From SW-4-43-9 sp047617985 (GTDB taxonomy: Archaea > Nanohalarchaeota > Nanosalinia > Nanosalinales > Nanosalinaceae), in assembly GCA_047617985.1 (NCBI GenBank), contig JBLGBS010000010.1, positions 1 through 28,359 on the forward strand: 28,359 nt of DNA, read 5' to 3'. A program made the position numbers and the translations under genes. The notes beneath the pieces were generated by a model. That model worked only from the letters and a program-made list of their open reading frames with translations. It was not told the origin of the DNA and made no database searches. Positions 21,642 to 28,359 of this stretch are shown piece by piece. How positions within the stretch are numbered: the first letter of the stretch is position 1; every line of letters begins with the position of its first letter.

Positions 21642-21663
21642 ATAGTTAGAAATAGTTAAAAAA
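21642..21663 (-). promoter_or_regulatory. Promoter and repeated operator candidate of the second vapBC
   Basis: Two near-identical 9-bp blocks, ATAGTTAGA (21642-21650) and ATAGTTAAA (21652-21660), repeat every 10 bp, about one helical turn. They overlap the T-rich TATA-like element (minus strand, about 21656-21663) and extend toward the start codon at 21630. The repeats are seen directly; use as an AbrB-type operator is inferred. Confidence 0.45.
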
Positions 21664-21782
21664 TTTACTAATTTTCCCGATAGATAATAGCCTCTATTGA
21701 ATTAATTTGTTAAAGTGATAGATAGAGCTTAAATCGTTAGTTTAGAGTATTTCCAGGTTTTTCAATCTGTGGTTGGCAGGAA
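21664..21782. other. AT-rich non-coding stretch
   Basis: Between the second vapBC promoter and the DUF1512 promoter about 120 bp carry no convincing gene, tRNA or hairpin. The sequence is AT-rich with short runs such as GATAGATAATAG and GATAGATAGAGC, which share the 8-mer GATAGATA. I see nothing more in it. Confidence 0.5.
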
Positions 21783-21790
21783 TTATAAAG
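21783..21790 (+). promoter_or_regulatory. TATA box for the DUF1512 gene
   Basis: TTATAAAG begins 28 nt before the ATG at 21811, a strong box at leaderless spacing. Confidence 0.6.
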
Positions 21791-21810
21791 GTTCAGATTA
21801 AGCAGTTTCC

Positions 21811-23097
21811 ATGGTTCTAGAAGGACTTTTCGCAATTGGCGGTGATGGATTACTACAGCAAATCTTCATGGTTGTACAGATACTATCATTTCTGATACTT
21901 CCAGCTTTACTGGTTTTCTTCCCAAGGATAATGATATGGCAGGCGGACAGAAAGCTGGAGAATGCTTTAGTTGATCTTGAAGCCTACCGCAATGATACCG
22001 AGGTAATGTTCCTAGACAAATTTAGTTCAGACATAGAAGATGGAACCCGGGATAAGTTTGAATCACTGAGAGATTTCAAGTTCTCAGCTCCAACCGGAAT
22101 TGACCCGGCTGGAATGGTTGGAAAACTTGAGAACGTACTTGATTCCTCTGAGGACAAGTTCAAACGGTTTGTCGAAGGAAACGCAGATACAGAAGATGAA
22201 GAGGAACTAGCCGATCTAAACATGGCGTTCAAAGGGGTTATGGGAACCCACCAGATCTTCAAAGTTATGAGACATTTCAGACAGTTAATCAAGAAGACCC
22301 AGATGATCTACCTGGTTCAGATGGTTACCATGATGGTGCCAATCTACAAAGAGCTTGCAGAATCACAGAAAGAAGCCACAAGAGCATTTATCGACCAAGC
22401 ACCGATCGGCGATACAATCGGCCCTTTAGTCGCAGCAAAGTTGATTGAAAGCGATGAAGAAGAGTTAGAGGAAGTAGCTGAAAACCTCATCCACAGCGAA
22501 GAAGAGATAGATGACTCAAAGGTTCATGTCATCAAAAGCAGCGGACCAGGAGCCCGGTTAGGAAAGTACGGCGACGCACTTGAGAAAGTTACTGAAGAAA
22601 ACGATCTAGAAGCAATAATCACCGTTGACGCAGGAGCCAAGTTCGAAGGAGAGGAAACCGGCTCAATCAGCGAAGGAGTAGGTGTTATGATGGGAGGGCC
22701 TGGAGTCGAAAAATCCAAGATAGAGGATGTAGCGGTTGAACACGACCTACCTCTTGAAGGGATCATCATCAAACAAAGCCCTCCGGAAGCCTCGAAACCT
22801 ATGAAGAAAGAGATTTACGAAGCGTACAAACCGGCGGTCGCAAAAGTTGAAGAGATCGTCAAAGAGTTCGACGGTGAAGTAGCAGTAGTCGGAGTCGGAA
22901 ACACCTGTGGAGCAGGAAACACAAGAGAGGAAGTAGCGGGTGTACACAACCGTCTGAGAAAGTACTGGAAAGAGTACGAAGAACAGGAAGAAGAGGAAGT
23001 CTCCTACATGGGAGTCATGGGAGCAATGCCTTCAGGCGGAGAACAGGCCGAACTACTACAGGCCCGAGACAACCTGATCTGGAACATGATCAGGTAA
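21811..23097 (+). CDS. DUF1512 archaeal membrane-anchored protein
   Basis: DUF1512 proteins are widespread in archaea and have no established function. The 428 residues begin with one N-terminal membrane helix (about 16-38, IFMVVQILSFLILPALLVFF) followed at once by the family signature PRIMIWQADRKLENAL. The large cytoplasmic part has KVMRHFRQLIKKTQMIYLVQ, VQMVTMMVPIYKELAES, DQAPIGDTIGPLVAA and the C-terminal VIKSSGPGARLGKYGDAL, VDAGAKFEGEETGSISEGVG, MMGGPGVEKSKIED and VGVGNTCGAGNTREEV. Length fits the family. It is a single-gene unit with its own promoter and a pyrimidine-rich tract after the stop. Codons in the second half favour A- and C-ending forms more than in the first half. Confidence 0.9.
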   Translation: MVLEGLFAIGGDGLLQQIFMVVQILSFLILPALLVFFPRIMIWQADRKLENALVDLEAYRNDTEVMFLDKFSSDIEDGTRDKFESLRDFKFSAPTGIDPAGMVGKLENVLDSSEDKFKRFVEGNADTEDEEELADLNMAFKGVMGTHQIFKVMRHFRQLIKKTQMIYLVQMVTMMVPIYKELAESQKEATRAFIDQAPIGDTIGPLVAAKLIESDEEELEEVAENLIHSEEEIDDSKVHVIKSSGPGARLGKYGDALEKVTEENDLEAIITVDAGAKFEGEETGSISEGVGVMMGGPGVEKSKIEDVAVEHDLPLEGIIIKQSPPEASKPMKKEIYEAYKPAVAKVEEIVKEFDGEVAVVGVGNTCGAGNTREEVAGVHNRLRKYWKEYEEQEEEEVSYMGVMGAMPSGGEQAELLQARDNLIWNMIR

Positions 23098-23100
23098 AGT

Positions 23101-23118
23101 CTTCTTTTTCCTCTTTTC
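23101..23118 (+). terminator. Pyrimidine-rich archaeal terminator
   Basis: CTTCTTTTTCCTCTTTTC starts 3 nt after the DUF1512 stop codon. Runs of T like these end transcription in archaea without a hairpin, and none is seen here. It separates DUF1512 from the secreted-protein gene. Confidence 0.45.
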
Positions 23119-23131
23119 ATTATTCGCAGAT

Positions 23132-23139
23132 TATTAAAG
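23132..23139 (+). promoter_or_regulatory. TATA box for the large secreted-protein gene
   Basis: TATTAAAG begins 30 nt before the ATG at 23162, predicting a leaderless mRNA. Confidence 0.55.
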
Positions 23140-23161
23140 TGAGCGTAACTACATTCAACCT

Positions 23162-25822
23162 ATGCGAAATACCAGAAACCTAATTTTTCTCGTGGCTATT
23201 TCATTAATGTTTTTCACAGGATCAGCTCAGATTAATGCGCCTGGAGATTATGACAACTCTGAAGGCACATCGTCAGGATTTATCTTCTATCATACAAACA
23301 CTTTTGATGTAAAAGAAGGCCCTTCTATAAGCGTCTGGTGCGACAAAAGTGATGTTGCTATTGAGGGTGGATGTCCCGGCCCTTCGGGGAATCAAGATAT
23401 TGATAGTACTGAAGGTGACGAACCAATTGTACTAGATAACTGGGAAATAACCAACGTCTGTGGGTCGAGCGCCAAAGCCAAGATTGTGGATGACGATCAA
23501 GAATGGAGAGTGTATGATCCTGCAATCCCAGGGAATGTGATGGACGAGTTCGGCTGCGGATATGGCTATTCTCAGGGGAGCAGATCGGCTGATTATACCT
23601 TTACAGACGGAGAAACTGTAGCGCCAAGTGGCGGTAGCGTTTATACTGCAAGAACAGAAGGCACAACATTCACGATATTTATGAACACAGAAGCTAGCAC
23701 ACCGATTAACAGTCCTGATGGTAGTAAGGGCGATTTGTCGTCATTTAAATTTCAAGATGATGATCAAGGGGTGAAAATTATCGAATATAAAACAGGAGTT
23801 GGAAATGATATTGATACTAGAACACCTAAGAAAAACTATGTTTTCAACTCTGATTCAAAAAATATCAACAATTTCCTCTCTAACCCTTATACACCTGAAA
23901 ATGGCGAAAGATCCAATTGTGGTTCAGGGCCCTGTAAAATAGCTAAGACAGAGTTTGTGAGGGATACGGCAGATGTTAATGTAGGTGATTGTAGTTATTC
24001 GGATAGAAATCCACATAAATGCCCTTTAGGATTTGATCTGTCTAGTAGAACCGTTTCTTACCAATTAGGGGGAAAAGATACTAAGGCTCAGATTGTTTAT
24101 GGAAAAGAGTACGGTGGAGAGTTTAATCCTAGTGTATCTGAAACGACTGCTCAGAACAAGTTCCACCTCTGTCATGATACAGTTCCATCTCTAGACGGTA
24201 AAACAGTTTACTCTCCACTGCCAGAAGATGCGGGCTACTCAACAGAAAATGAATACGACCAGTTTATCTGTCAAAACGGTGGATGGAAGAATGTAGCTAC
24301 CTGTAACGATGGTCGAGACAATAACCAGAACGGGAAAATTGATCACGAAGCTGACCCTGTATGTGATGGAAATAAAGGTCAACCGGAGACATCTGTTAGC
24401 TGTGATGAACCTGTAGTAGCTTATGATGATAACGACCAAAAAGCAGCTTTCTATGATCCCGTCGAATCTGGTGAAGATTTAGCCGGTGCGGTATCCCCAA
24501 GAACTGAGTCTCCTTACTTTTCCTGTAGATATAATCAGAAAGAAACCGTGGCGCAACTAGAATATGATGCAGAATCACAGGAACCGGTTAACTTTGAATG
24601 TACAACTGAGGAAAATCCTCTTGCAGGTGGAGAAACAGGCACCTCAACAGGTTACTCAGGTTCTTCACAGGAAAAAGCGGATAATTTCTGCAGAAATCGG
24701 TACAGTTCTGTCGGAAGCTTCGCACAGGATCCAATGCCGGCAGTACAGTACTTCGTACCTGGAGAAGTAATTCCAACAGGCCCTGGAAAGTGGGCGACTA
24801 GCTCAGGTTTCAAACCGAATATAGGATTCCAGACACTTCATCAAGCTGAAAGCTATTACAGTAGCAACAGTAATCAGGGGCCTCATGATGCAGAGAGATG
24901 GAATTCAATGCAGGATATCTACGGTTACGAAAATGATAACCCTTCCGAATACCAGGATGCATGGATTACAGCCAACGCCGGAGATCTAAATGAAAATGTC
25001 GCATCAAGTGGGGGAGAGCTTGGCGATAACCCGGTTTTCGAAGGAGGTTTCGCAGGCAAATGTAACTCTCCAGAAAAATGGACGAATGTGAATGAAGAAT
25101 TCAACATATGGGACTGTGATATCCCTACAGGTGATACAACCATAACAGTAAACACTTATGCCATGCAGACATCCGGTATAGAAGGTAATTATGCAGGAAT
25201 ACAGGTGAAAAGATCCGAACTTGAGAAATGGGAAGGTGCACACGGTGTTCCTCCTTCAGGAAACGATCACACCGGAAGACTGATTTTACTGGCTGAATGC
25301 TGGCATGGAGGGCCAGAACCAGACGACATGCCTCCAGAAGGTGAGAGAGCAAGAATGTCGGCAGGTATATCATCGCTGGGAGAGCAGGTAGTTGTTGCAG
25401 ATGAAATCCCTCCAAGAAGTAACGGTCCTTCCCAGCTTACTGAAGGGCAGTATAGCTGTACCTACGGATTTACACAGAAAATAAACGATAAGCAAGCAGC
25501 TGGAGTGCCTGAGACTACTCCTCTATTCCAAAATGGAGGGGCAGCTAATAATCAGGGCTGGATTGTTGAGGGAACTCAGGAGTTTGGTAAAGTTAAAACG
25601 AATGTTGAGACGATCTCGGTTCCATACACTTCCGAATACGAGAACGAGGATAATCCTGAGCAGGCGTGGCTAGAGGATCAGGCCTCAAATGTTAACACTT
25701 TCAGCTCCGGAGAAGACACATACCAGCACTTCCCAACAGAAGGAACACATCCTGATGAAGGTTCTGTGCGTGATCCTTATAATCAAATGAGGCATCCGGT
25801 TGAGGTATTCAAAGGAAGATAA
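23162..25822 (+). CDS. Large Cys-rich secreted protein
   Basis: No family recognised overall. The 886 residues begin with a Sec signal peptide (RNLIFLVAISLMFFTGSAQ, cleavage near residue 23) and have no C-terminal membrane helix or lipobox, so it is probably released or held by other surface proteins. I count 20 Cys, an even number, suggesting disulfides. Residues 381-401 match the CxDGxDNDxDGxxDxxDPxC type of acidic Cys-bounded loop (here CNDGRDNNQNGKID, then ADPVC) seen in many secreted proteins, a possible calcium site. The rest is polar and Gly/Asn/Asp-rich, with segments such as PSSGNDHTGRLILLAECWHG. It ends 20 nt from a convergent lipoprotein gene. Function unknown; a surface or secreted host-interaction factor is plausible. 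Confidence 0.75.
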   Translation: MRNTRNLIFLVAISLMFFTGSAQINAPGDYDNSEGTSSGFIFYHTNTFDVKEGPSISVWCDKSDVAIEGGCPGPSGNQDIDSTEGDEPIVLDNWEITNVCGSSAKAKIVDDDQEWRVYDPAIPGNVMDEFGCGYGYSQGSRSADYTFTDGETVAPSGGSVYTARTEGTTFTIFMNTEASTPINSPDGSKGDLSSFKFQDDDQGVKIIEYKTGVGNDIDTRTPKKNYVFNSDSKNINNFLSNPYTPENGERSNCGSGPCKIAKTEFVRDTADVNVGDCSYSDRNPHKCPLGFDLSSRTVSYQLGGKDTKAQIVYGKEYGGEFNPSVSETTAQNKFHLCHDTVPSLDGKTVYSPLPEDAGYSTENEYDQFICQNGGWKNVATCNDGRDNNQNGKIDHEADPVCDGNKGQPETSVSCDEPVVAYDDNDQKAAFYDPVESGEDLAGAVSPRTESPYFSCRYNQKETVAQLEYDAESQEPVNFECTTEENPLAGGETGTSTGYSGSSQEKADNFCRNRYSSVGSFAQDPMPAVQYFVPGEVIPTGPGKWATSSGFKPNIGFQTLHQAESYYSSNSNQGPHDAERWNSMQDIYGYENDNPSEYQDAWITANAGDLNENVASSGGELGDNPVFEGGFAGKCNSPEKWTNVNEEFNIWDCDIPTGDTTITVNTYAMQTSGIEGNYAGIQVKRSELEKWEGAHGVPPSGNDHTGRLILLAECWHGGPEPDDMPPEGERARMSAGISSLGEQVVVADEIPPRSNGPSQLTEGQYSCTYGFTQKINDKQAAGVPETTPLFQNGGAANNQGWIVEGTQEFGKVKTNVETISVPYTSEYENEDNPEQAWLEDQASNVNTFSSGEDTYQHFPTEGTHPDEGSVRDPYNQMRHPVEVFKGR

Positions 25823-25842
25823 GAAAGAAGGATAATGAAGAG

Positions 25843-27165
25843 TTATTCGTCTTCTGATTCCTTGTATACTCCTCTTTCATGATTCCTTAAATCTTCTGAA
25901 AGATTAACCCCGCCTTCAGGATATAGGCCTTCAGGCCGGTGTTCATTTGGAACTTCTCTATTGAATGCTTCTTCTTTGTGGTGTTCGTAGTCTACGAGTA
26001 CTGCGTATAGTTCTGTTTCTCCTTCTGTAAGCTGATATGGTTTCCTTACATCTTCTCTTTCTATTTCTTCTTCTAGTTCGTTGCCTGTCTTGACTGAAAT
26101 ATATGTTTCTTCGTCAATTGGTTTTCTGTTGTCATCTGGGAGAATCTCTTCGTGATAGACTGAGAGATTCTTGACTAGTTCAACTTCTTGGTTGAAATTA
26201 CTTTGTTCGTGTTGGTCTGCTATATCATCTATCGTTTGAGTAGCACTTTCAGAATAACCGATTTTACCCCACCAATCTCTATGCATCTCTTCAACTCTCT
26301 TGTTGACGAGGAGAGTGTCATTAGACCAGTCCATGTTAAATGCGCCAGAAAGCCATTCCTGATCGTTTAATCTTTCTCTAGCTGTTCCATCCCCGATTGC
26401 TTCTCTTTTTGCGTCTATTTCTAGTGGTGATTTGTGGTAGAGGTCGTTTTCGTCCCACATGCTGAAGAGTATTTCTTCGTTGTTGTTGAATTCTTCTTTG
26501 TCTCCTTCTTGTGCTTCTTTTTGTGTTAGGAAGTCGGTTATGTATGTAAGGTGTTTGTGCCAGCCGTCTTCTTCGTTTGTGAATATTACATTGTATTTAC
26601 TTCCGCCACCAGTTACTCTTTGGTCGACGATTACTTCGTCTGTGTTGTAGCCGAGTTGGTTGTATGCGATTTCTTTTAGTGCTTGTTGTGTTCCTATTGC
26701 TCCATCTGGGTTGAGTGGTTTTATGTGGTCTTTTTCTATTGCATGGTTTACAGCTGTTTCTAATTCTCTTATTTTCTTGTCATCTTTTCTAACATCTGAT
26801 ATTTCTGATTCTGTTAGATGCTCTGCTTCCGTATCCAGTGTTTCTTCGTAGATGTCTTCGAATGAAAGGTTTGGATCTACTTCTTCGAATCTGTCTTGTT
26901 GTGTTTCTGTCGGTGTTTGTTCCGGTGTGTTTTCTGGAGTACTTTCTTCATTTGGTGTTGTTGGAGCTGGATTTTCGGTGTTTCCTCCACATCCGGCTAG
27001 CCCTGCTGCTGCAGCTACTGTTCCGGCTAGAAATGCTCTTCTCGATGTCTTTCTTGACTCGTTTTCTGTTTGTTTCTGTCCTTCTAGTTCTTTTTCGGCT
27101 GCGTGTTCTAGTGAGTCTTCTGTTCCTGGTTCCAGTTTTTTGTGTGCTGGTTCGGATGCGGTCAT
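25843..27165 (-). CDS. Tat-exported lipoprotein, unknown function
   Basis: The 440 residues open with an acidic 40-residue n-region, then the twin-arginine signal TSRRAFLAGTVAAAAGLAGC; C59 is the lipid-anchor Cys in a good LAGC lipobox. A low-complexity linker of Thr, Pro and Glu (NPAPTTPNEESTPENTPEQT) follows, typical of haloarchaeal lipoproteins. The soluble domain is acidic and helical, with LKEIAYNQLGYNTDEVIVDQ and SKYNVIFTNEEDGWHKHLTY in the middle and ETELYAVLVDYEHHKEEAFN near the end. No Cys remains after the lipobox, so a thiol enzyme is unlikely. It is probably on the outer face of the membrane. No family recognised. Its own TATA box lies 30 nt upstream. Confidence 0.75.
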   Translation of the reverse strand: MTASEPAHKKLEPGTEDSLEHAAEKELEGQKQTENESRKTSRRAFLAGTVAAAAGLAGCGGNTENPAPTTPNEESTPENTPEQTPTETQQDRFEEVDPNLSFEDIYEETLDTEAEHLTESEISDVRKDDKKIRELETAVNHAIEKDHIKPLNPDGAIGTQQALKEIAYNQLGYNTDEVIVDQRVTGGGSKYNVIFTNEEDGWHKHLTYITDFLTQKEAQEGDKEEFNNNEEILFSMWDENDLYHKSPLEIDAKREAIGDGTARERLNDQEWLSGAFNMDWSNDTLLVNKRVEEMHRDWWGKIGYSESATQTIDDIADQHEQSNFNQEVELVKNLSVYHEEILPDDNRKPIDEETYISVKTGNELEEEIEREDVRKPYQLTEGETELYAVLVDYEHHKEEAFNREVPNEHRPEGLYPEGGVNLSEDLRNHERGVYKESEDE

Positions 27166-27187
27166 ACTTGTTTATTATGTAGCCAGC

Positions 27188-27195
27188 ATTATAAA
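27188..27195 (-). promoter_or_regulatory. TATA box for the 440-residue lipoprotein gene
   Basis: On the minus strand TTTATAAT begins 30 nt before the ATG at 27165, predicting a leaderless mRNA separate from the lipoprotein gene upstream. Confidence 0.55.
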
Positions 27196-27238
27196 TGTGA
27201 TGGAATTTGTTGTTATTGGATAGTTGTAAAAGAACTGT

Positions 27239-28138
27239 CTAGATGTCCCAGTCTGGGAACTTGTCTTCTATTGGCATTGGCTCTGTTTCATTTGTGACAG
27301 TGAATTCTCCGTTTAAGTAACTGATCGCCTGTTCAACTATCTTGTCGTTTTCATCTACAACCCATCTCTGGTATGGTTCTCCATCTGTCTGTGAATTTAG
27401 TGTTACATAATCCCATTCAGAGAACCTTACGGGTTTTCCATAGGAAACTGCTACAGTGTCACTGTTGATTATTTCGGGCTTAAGCGCTCTTTCTACTTCT
27501 TCTGCCGTATTATGTTCGTCTTCTAGAATCTGGTCAAAGATATTTTTGGCCTCCTCCATTTTATCTGTTGCAACTATAAACTTCTCCTCGTCATTAGCAA
27601 TGTATGGCCGGCCATCTCCTGCCTGCTGAGGGAATTCATATATTGGGAAGCCTCTGTGCGAGCCTAATCTCTTACCAGTCTCATCTTCATCTATCTCGAA
27701 ATCTATTTTAGATATAGTGGTTTCTCCCTGTACAGGGTATCTGATTTTATTATAGCTTTTACTGGTTTCTGGCTTTACATCAACCCCCATTTCGGTTCCA
27801 TAAAGGTGGTAAAGATCTCCGATGAAGGAGTTAACTGCATCTTCATTCAGCTTTCGAAGGTCGTCGAAAGACATGGCAAAACCGGCAGATCCTGTTACCT
27901 CGGCAAAGTTTTCTGCTAAATCCTCATTCAGTTTTACAGGTTCTTCAGTAGGTGTAGCTTCCTCTGTAGGGGTAGATTTTTCCGTTTCTGTTGATCTATC
28001 TGTGCTTGTTACTGTCGGTGTAGGGTTTGGTGTCTGCTCAGAGTTATTATTTGAACAGCCAGCTAATCCTACTCCTGCGAAAATAGTTCCAACTCCTTTC
28101 AGTACAGTTCGTCTATCTGAAGTTTCGGAGTCTCCCAT
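27239..28138 (-). CDS. Tat-exported lipoprotein, haloarchaeal type
   Basis: The 299 residues begin with a compact Tat lipoprotein signal, SDRRTVLKGVGTIFAGVGLA followed by GC, with RR at 9-10 and lipid Cys28. The next 40 residues are a Thr/Pro/Glu linker (NPTPTVTSTDRSTETEKSTP). The soluble domain alternates strands and helices (FAMSFDDLRKLNEDAVNSFI, GSHRGFPIYEFPQQAGDGRP, YIANDEEKFIVATDKMEEAK and SDTVAVSYGKPVRFSEWDY), a layout like many uncharacterised haloarchaeal lipoproteins that pair a readout strand with a FIVATD-like turn. The signal and linker look more haloarchaeal than the other proteins here, so transfer from a haloarchaeal host is possible but unproven. Confidence 0.78.
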   Translation of the reverse strand: MGDSETSDRRTVLKGVGTIFAGVGLAGCSNNNSEQTPNPTPTVTSTDRSTETEKSTPTEEATPTEEPVKLNEDLAENFAEVTGSAGFAMSFDDLRKLNEDAVNSFIGDLYHLYGTEMGVDVKPETSKSYNKIRYPVQGETTISKIDFEIDEDETGKRLGSHRGFPIYEFPQQAGDGRPYIANDEEKFIVATDKMEEAKNIFDQILEDEHNTAEEVERALKPEIINSDTVAVSYGKPVRFSEWDYVTLNSQTDGEPYQRWVVDENDKIVEQAISYLNGEFTVTNETEPMPIEDKFPDWDI

Positions 28139-28159
28139 AAGAGTAATTTCTTCCGGACA

Positions 28160-28167
28160 ATTAAAAA
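28160..28167 (-). promoter_or_regulatory. TATA box for the 299-residue lipoprotein gene
   Basis: On the minus strand TTTTTAAT begins 29 nt before the ATG at 28138. Confidence 0.5.
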
Positions 28168-28236
28168 CCTATCGTTTTGTTACTTTCAACCAGTGATAAA
28201 TACTGCCTAAAGATGAAGGAAGTTTTTCACACCGGT

Positions 28237-28244
28237 TATTTATA
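28237..28244 (+). promoter_or_regulatory. TATA box for the gene at the right edge
   Basis: TATTTATA begins exactly 30 nt before the GTG at 28267. It argues for that GTG over an in-frame ATG at 28213, which lies upstream of the box. Confidence 0.55.
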
Positions 28245-28266
28245 CAGGGAGACAGAATTTTTAGCC

Positions 28267-28359
28267 GTGAAATACAGCCAAATCCTTGTAGTCTTAATTG
28301 CATCTATATTCTTGCTTGGAGTTACCTCGGCCTATGTAACAGATGGTTCCTCCACTCCT
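28267..28359 (+). CDS. Start of an exported protein, cut by the window end
   Basis: Only the first 31 codons are present. From the GTG they read as a Sec signal peptide (KYSQILVVLIASIFLLGVTS, then AYVTDGSSTP), with cleavage likely after TSAY or TSA. The signal resembles that of the large surface protein at 16479. An in-frame ATG at 28213 would add 18 residues ahead of the signal. The mature protein is unknown. Confidence 0.6.
   Translation, partial: MKYSQILVVLIASIFLLGVTSAYVTDGSSTP

Noticed and set aside
21631..21810. tRNA or small RNA in the longest non-coding gap
   Set aside because: No cloverleaf, T-loop GTTCRA motif or stable hairpin is visible; the AT-rich sequence is explained by two promoters.
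25843..27165. Possible transglutaminase-like or cysteine-protease domain in the lipoprotein
   Set aside because: The middle region loosely recalls such folds (LKEIAYNQLGYNTDEV then a His-containing strand), but the mature protein has no Cys, so the resemblance is not enough.
26838..27223. Two overlapping plus-strand frames opposite the 440-residue lipoprotein gene
   Set aside because: They are antisense to the Thr/Pro/Glu linker and signal region and are made of Val, Leu, Ser and Phe as expected from the complement. The minus-strand gene has a Tat signal and promoter.
27822..28196. Plus-strand frame with many Ser and Val residues opposite the 299-residue lipoprotein
   Set aside because: Antisense of the low-complexity linker; no promoter or SD site, and the minus-strand gene is convincing.
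28213..28359. ATG at 28213 as the start of the right-edge gene
   Set aside because: It is in frame but would put the TATA box inside the coding region and 18 charged or polar residues ahead of the signal peptide.

Overview
The window is a gene-dense archaeal chromosome segment, most likely from a nanohaloarchaeon (a DPANN archaeon of salt-loving habitats). The archaeal assignment is firm: there are genes for aIF6, L18Ae/LX, prefoldin alpha, FtsY, SRP54, Pus10, L21e, RNA polymerase Rpo4, a DUF655 protein, KsgA/Dim1, a DUF1512 protein and TATA-box promoters. The halophile assignment rests on strongly acidic (Glu/Asp-rich) proteins, several twin-arginine (Tat) exported proteins and haloarchaea-style Thr/Pro/Glu-rich lipoprotein linkers. 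The narrower name is inference from general resemblance and moderate GC content; no search was run.

Layout. 1-2162 is the conserved archaeal cluster aIF6 (cut by the window start) - L18Ae - prefoldin alpha - FtsY. 2180-4427 is a minus-strand block of unknown genes, including an alpha/beta-hydrolase-fold protein that has lost two catalytic residues. 4467-6143 holds a small membrane protein and SRP54. 6125-9021 has a small unknown gene, a metallophosphoesterase and a YdbS/YdbT-like pair of membrane PH-domain proteins. 9067-11603 is an information-processing run: Pus10, L21e, Rpo4, DUF655. 11607-12234 is a VapBC toxin-antitoxin pair, divergent from the rRNA dimethylase gene rsmA (12309-13106). 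13150-14277 encodes a Tat-exported protein built like a virus fibre or lectin. 14352-16444 is CTP synthase plus a HemK-type methyltransferase. 16479-20372 is a surface cassette: a 903-residue glycoprotein-like ectodomain protein, a multi-spanning membrane protein and a small exported protein; a TrmJ-like tRNA methyltransferase follows. 21015-21630 is a second VapBC pair with an AbrB-type antitoxin. After DUF1512 (21811-23097) come a large Cys-rich secreted protein (23162-25822), two minus-strand Tat lipoproteins (25843-28138) and the start of another exported protein at the right edge.

Two themes connect the genes. First, protein export: both SRP GTPases, a string of Sec-type and Tat-type cargo, and membrane proteins likely to organise the surface, which suits an organism thought to live attached to a host cell. 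Second, gene expression: many start codons lie about 29-30 nt downstream of the first base of a TATA-like box, which predicts leaderless mRNAs, while genes inside operons and the L21e and DUF655 genes carry Shine-Dalgarno (SD) sites. I found no tRNA or rRNA genes, CRISPR arrays or insertion sequences.
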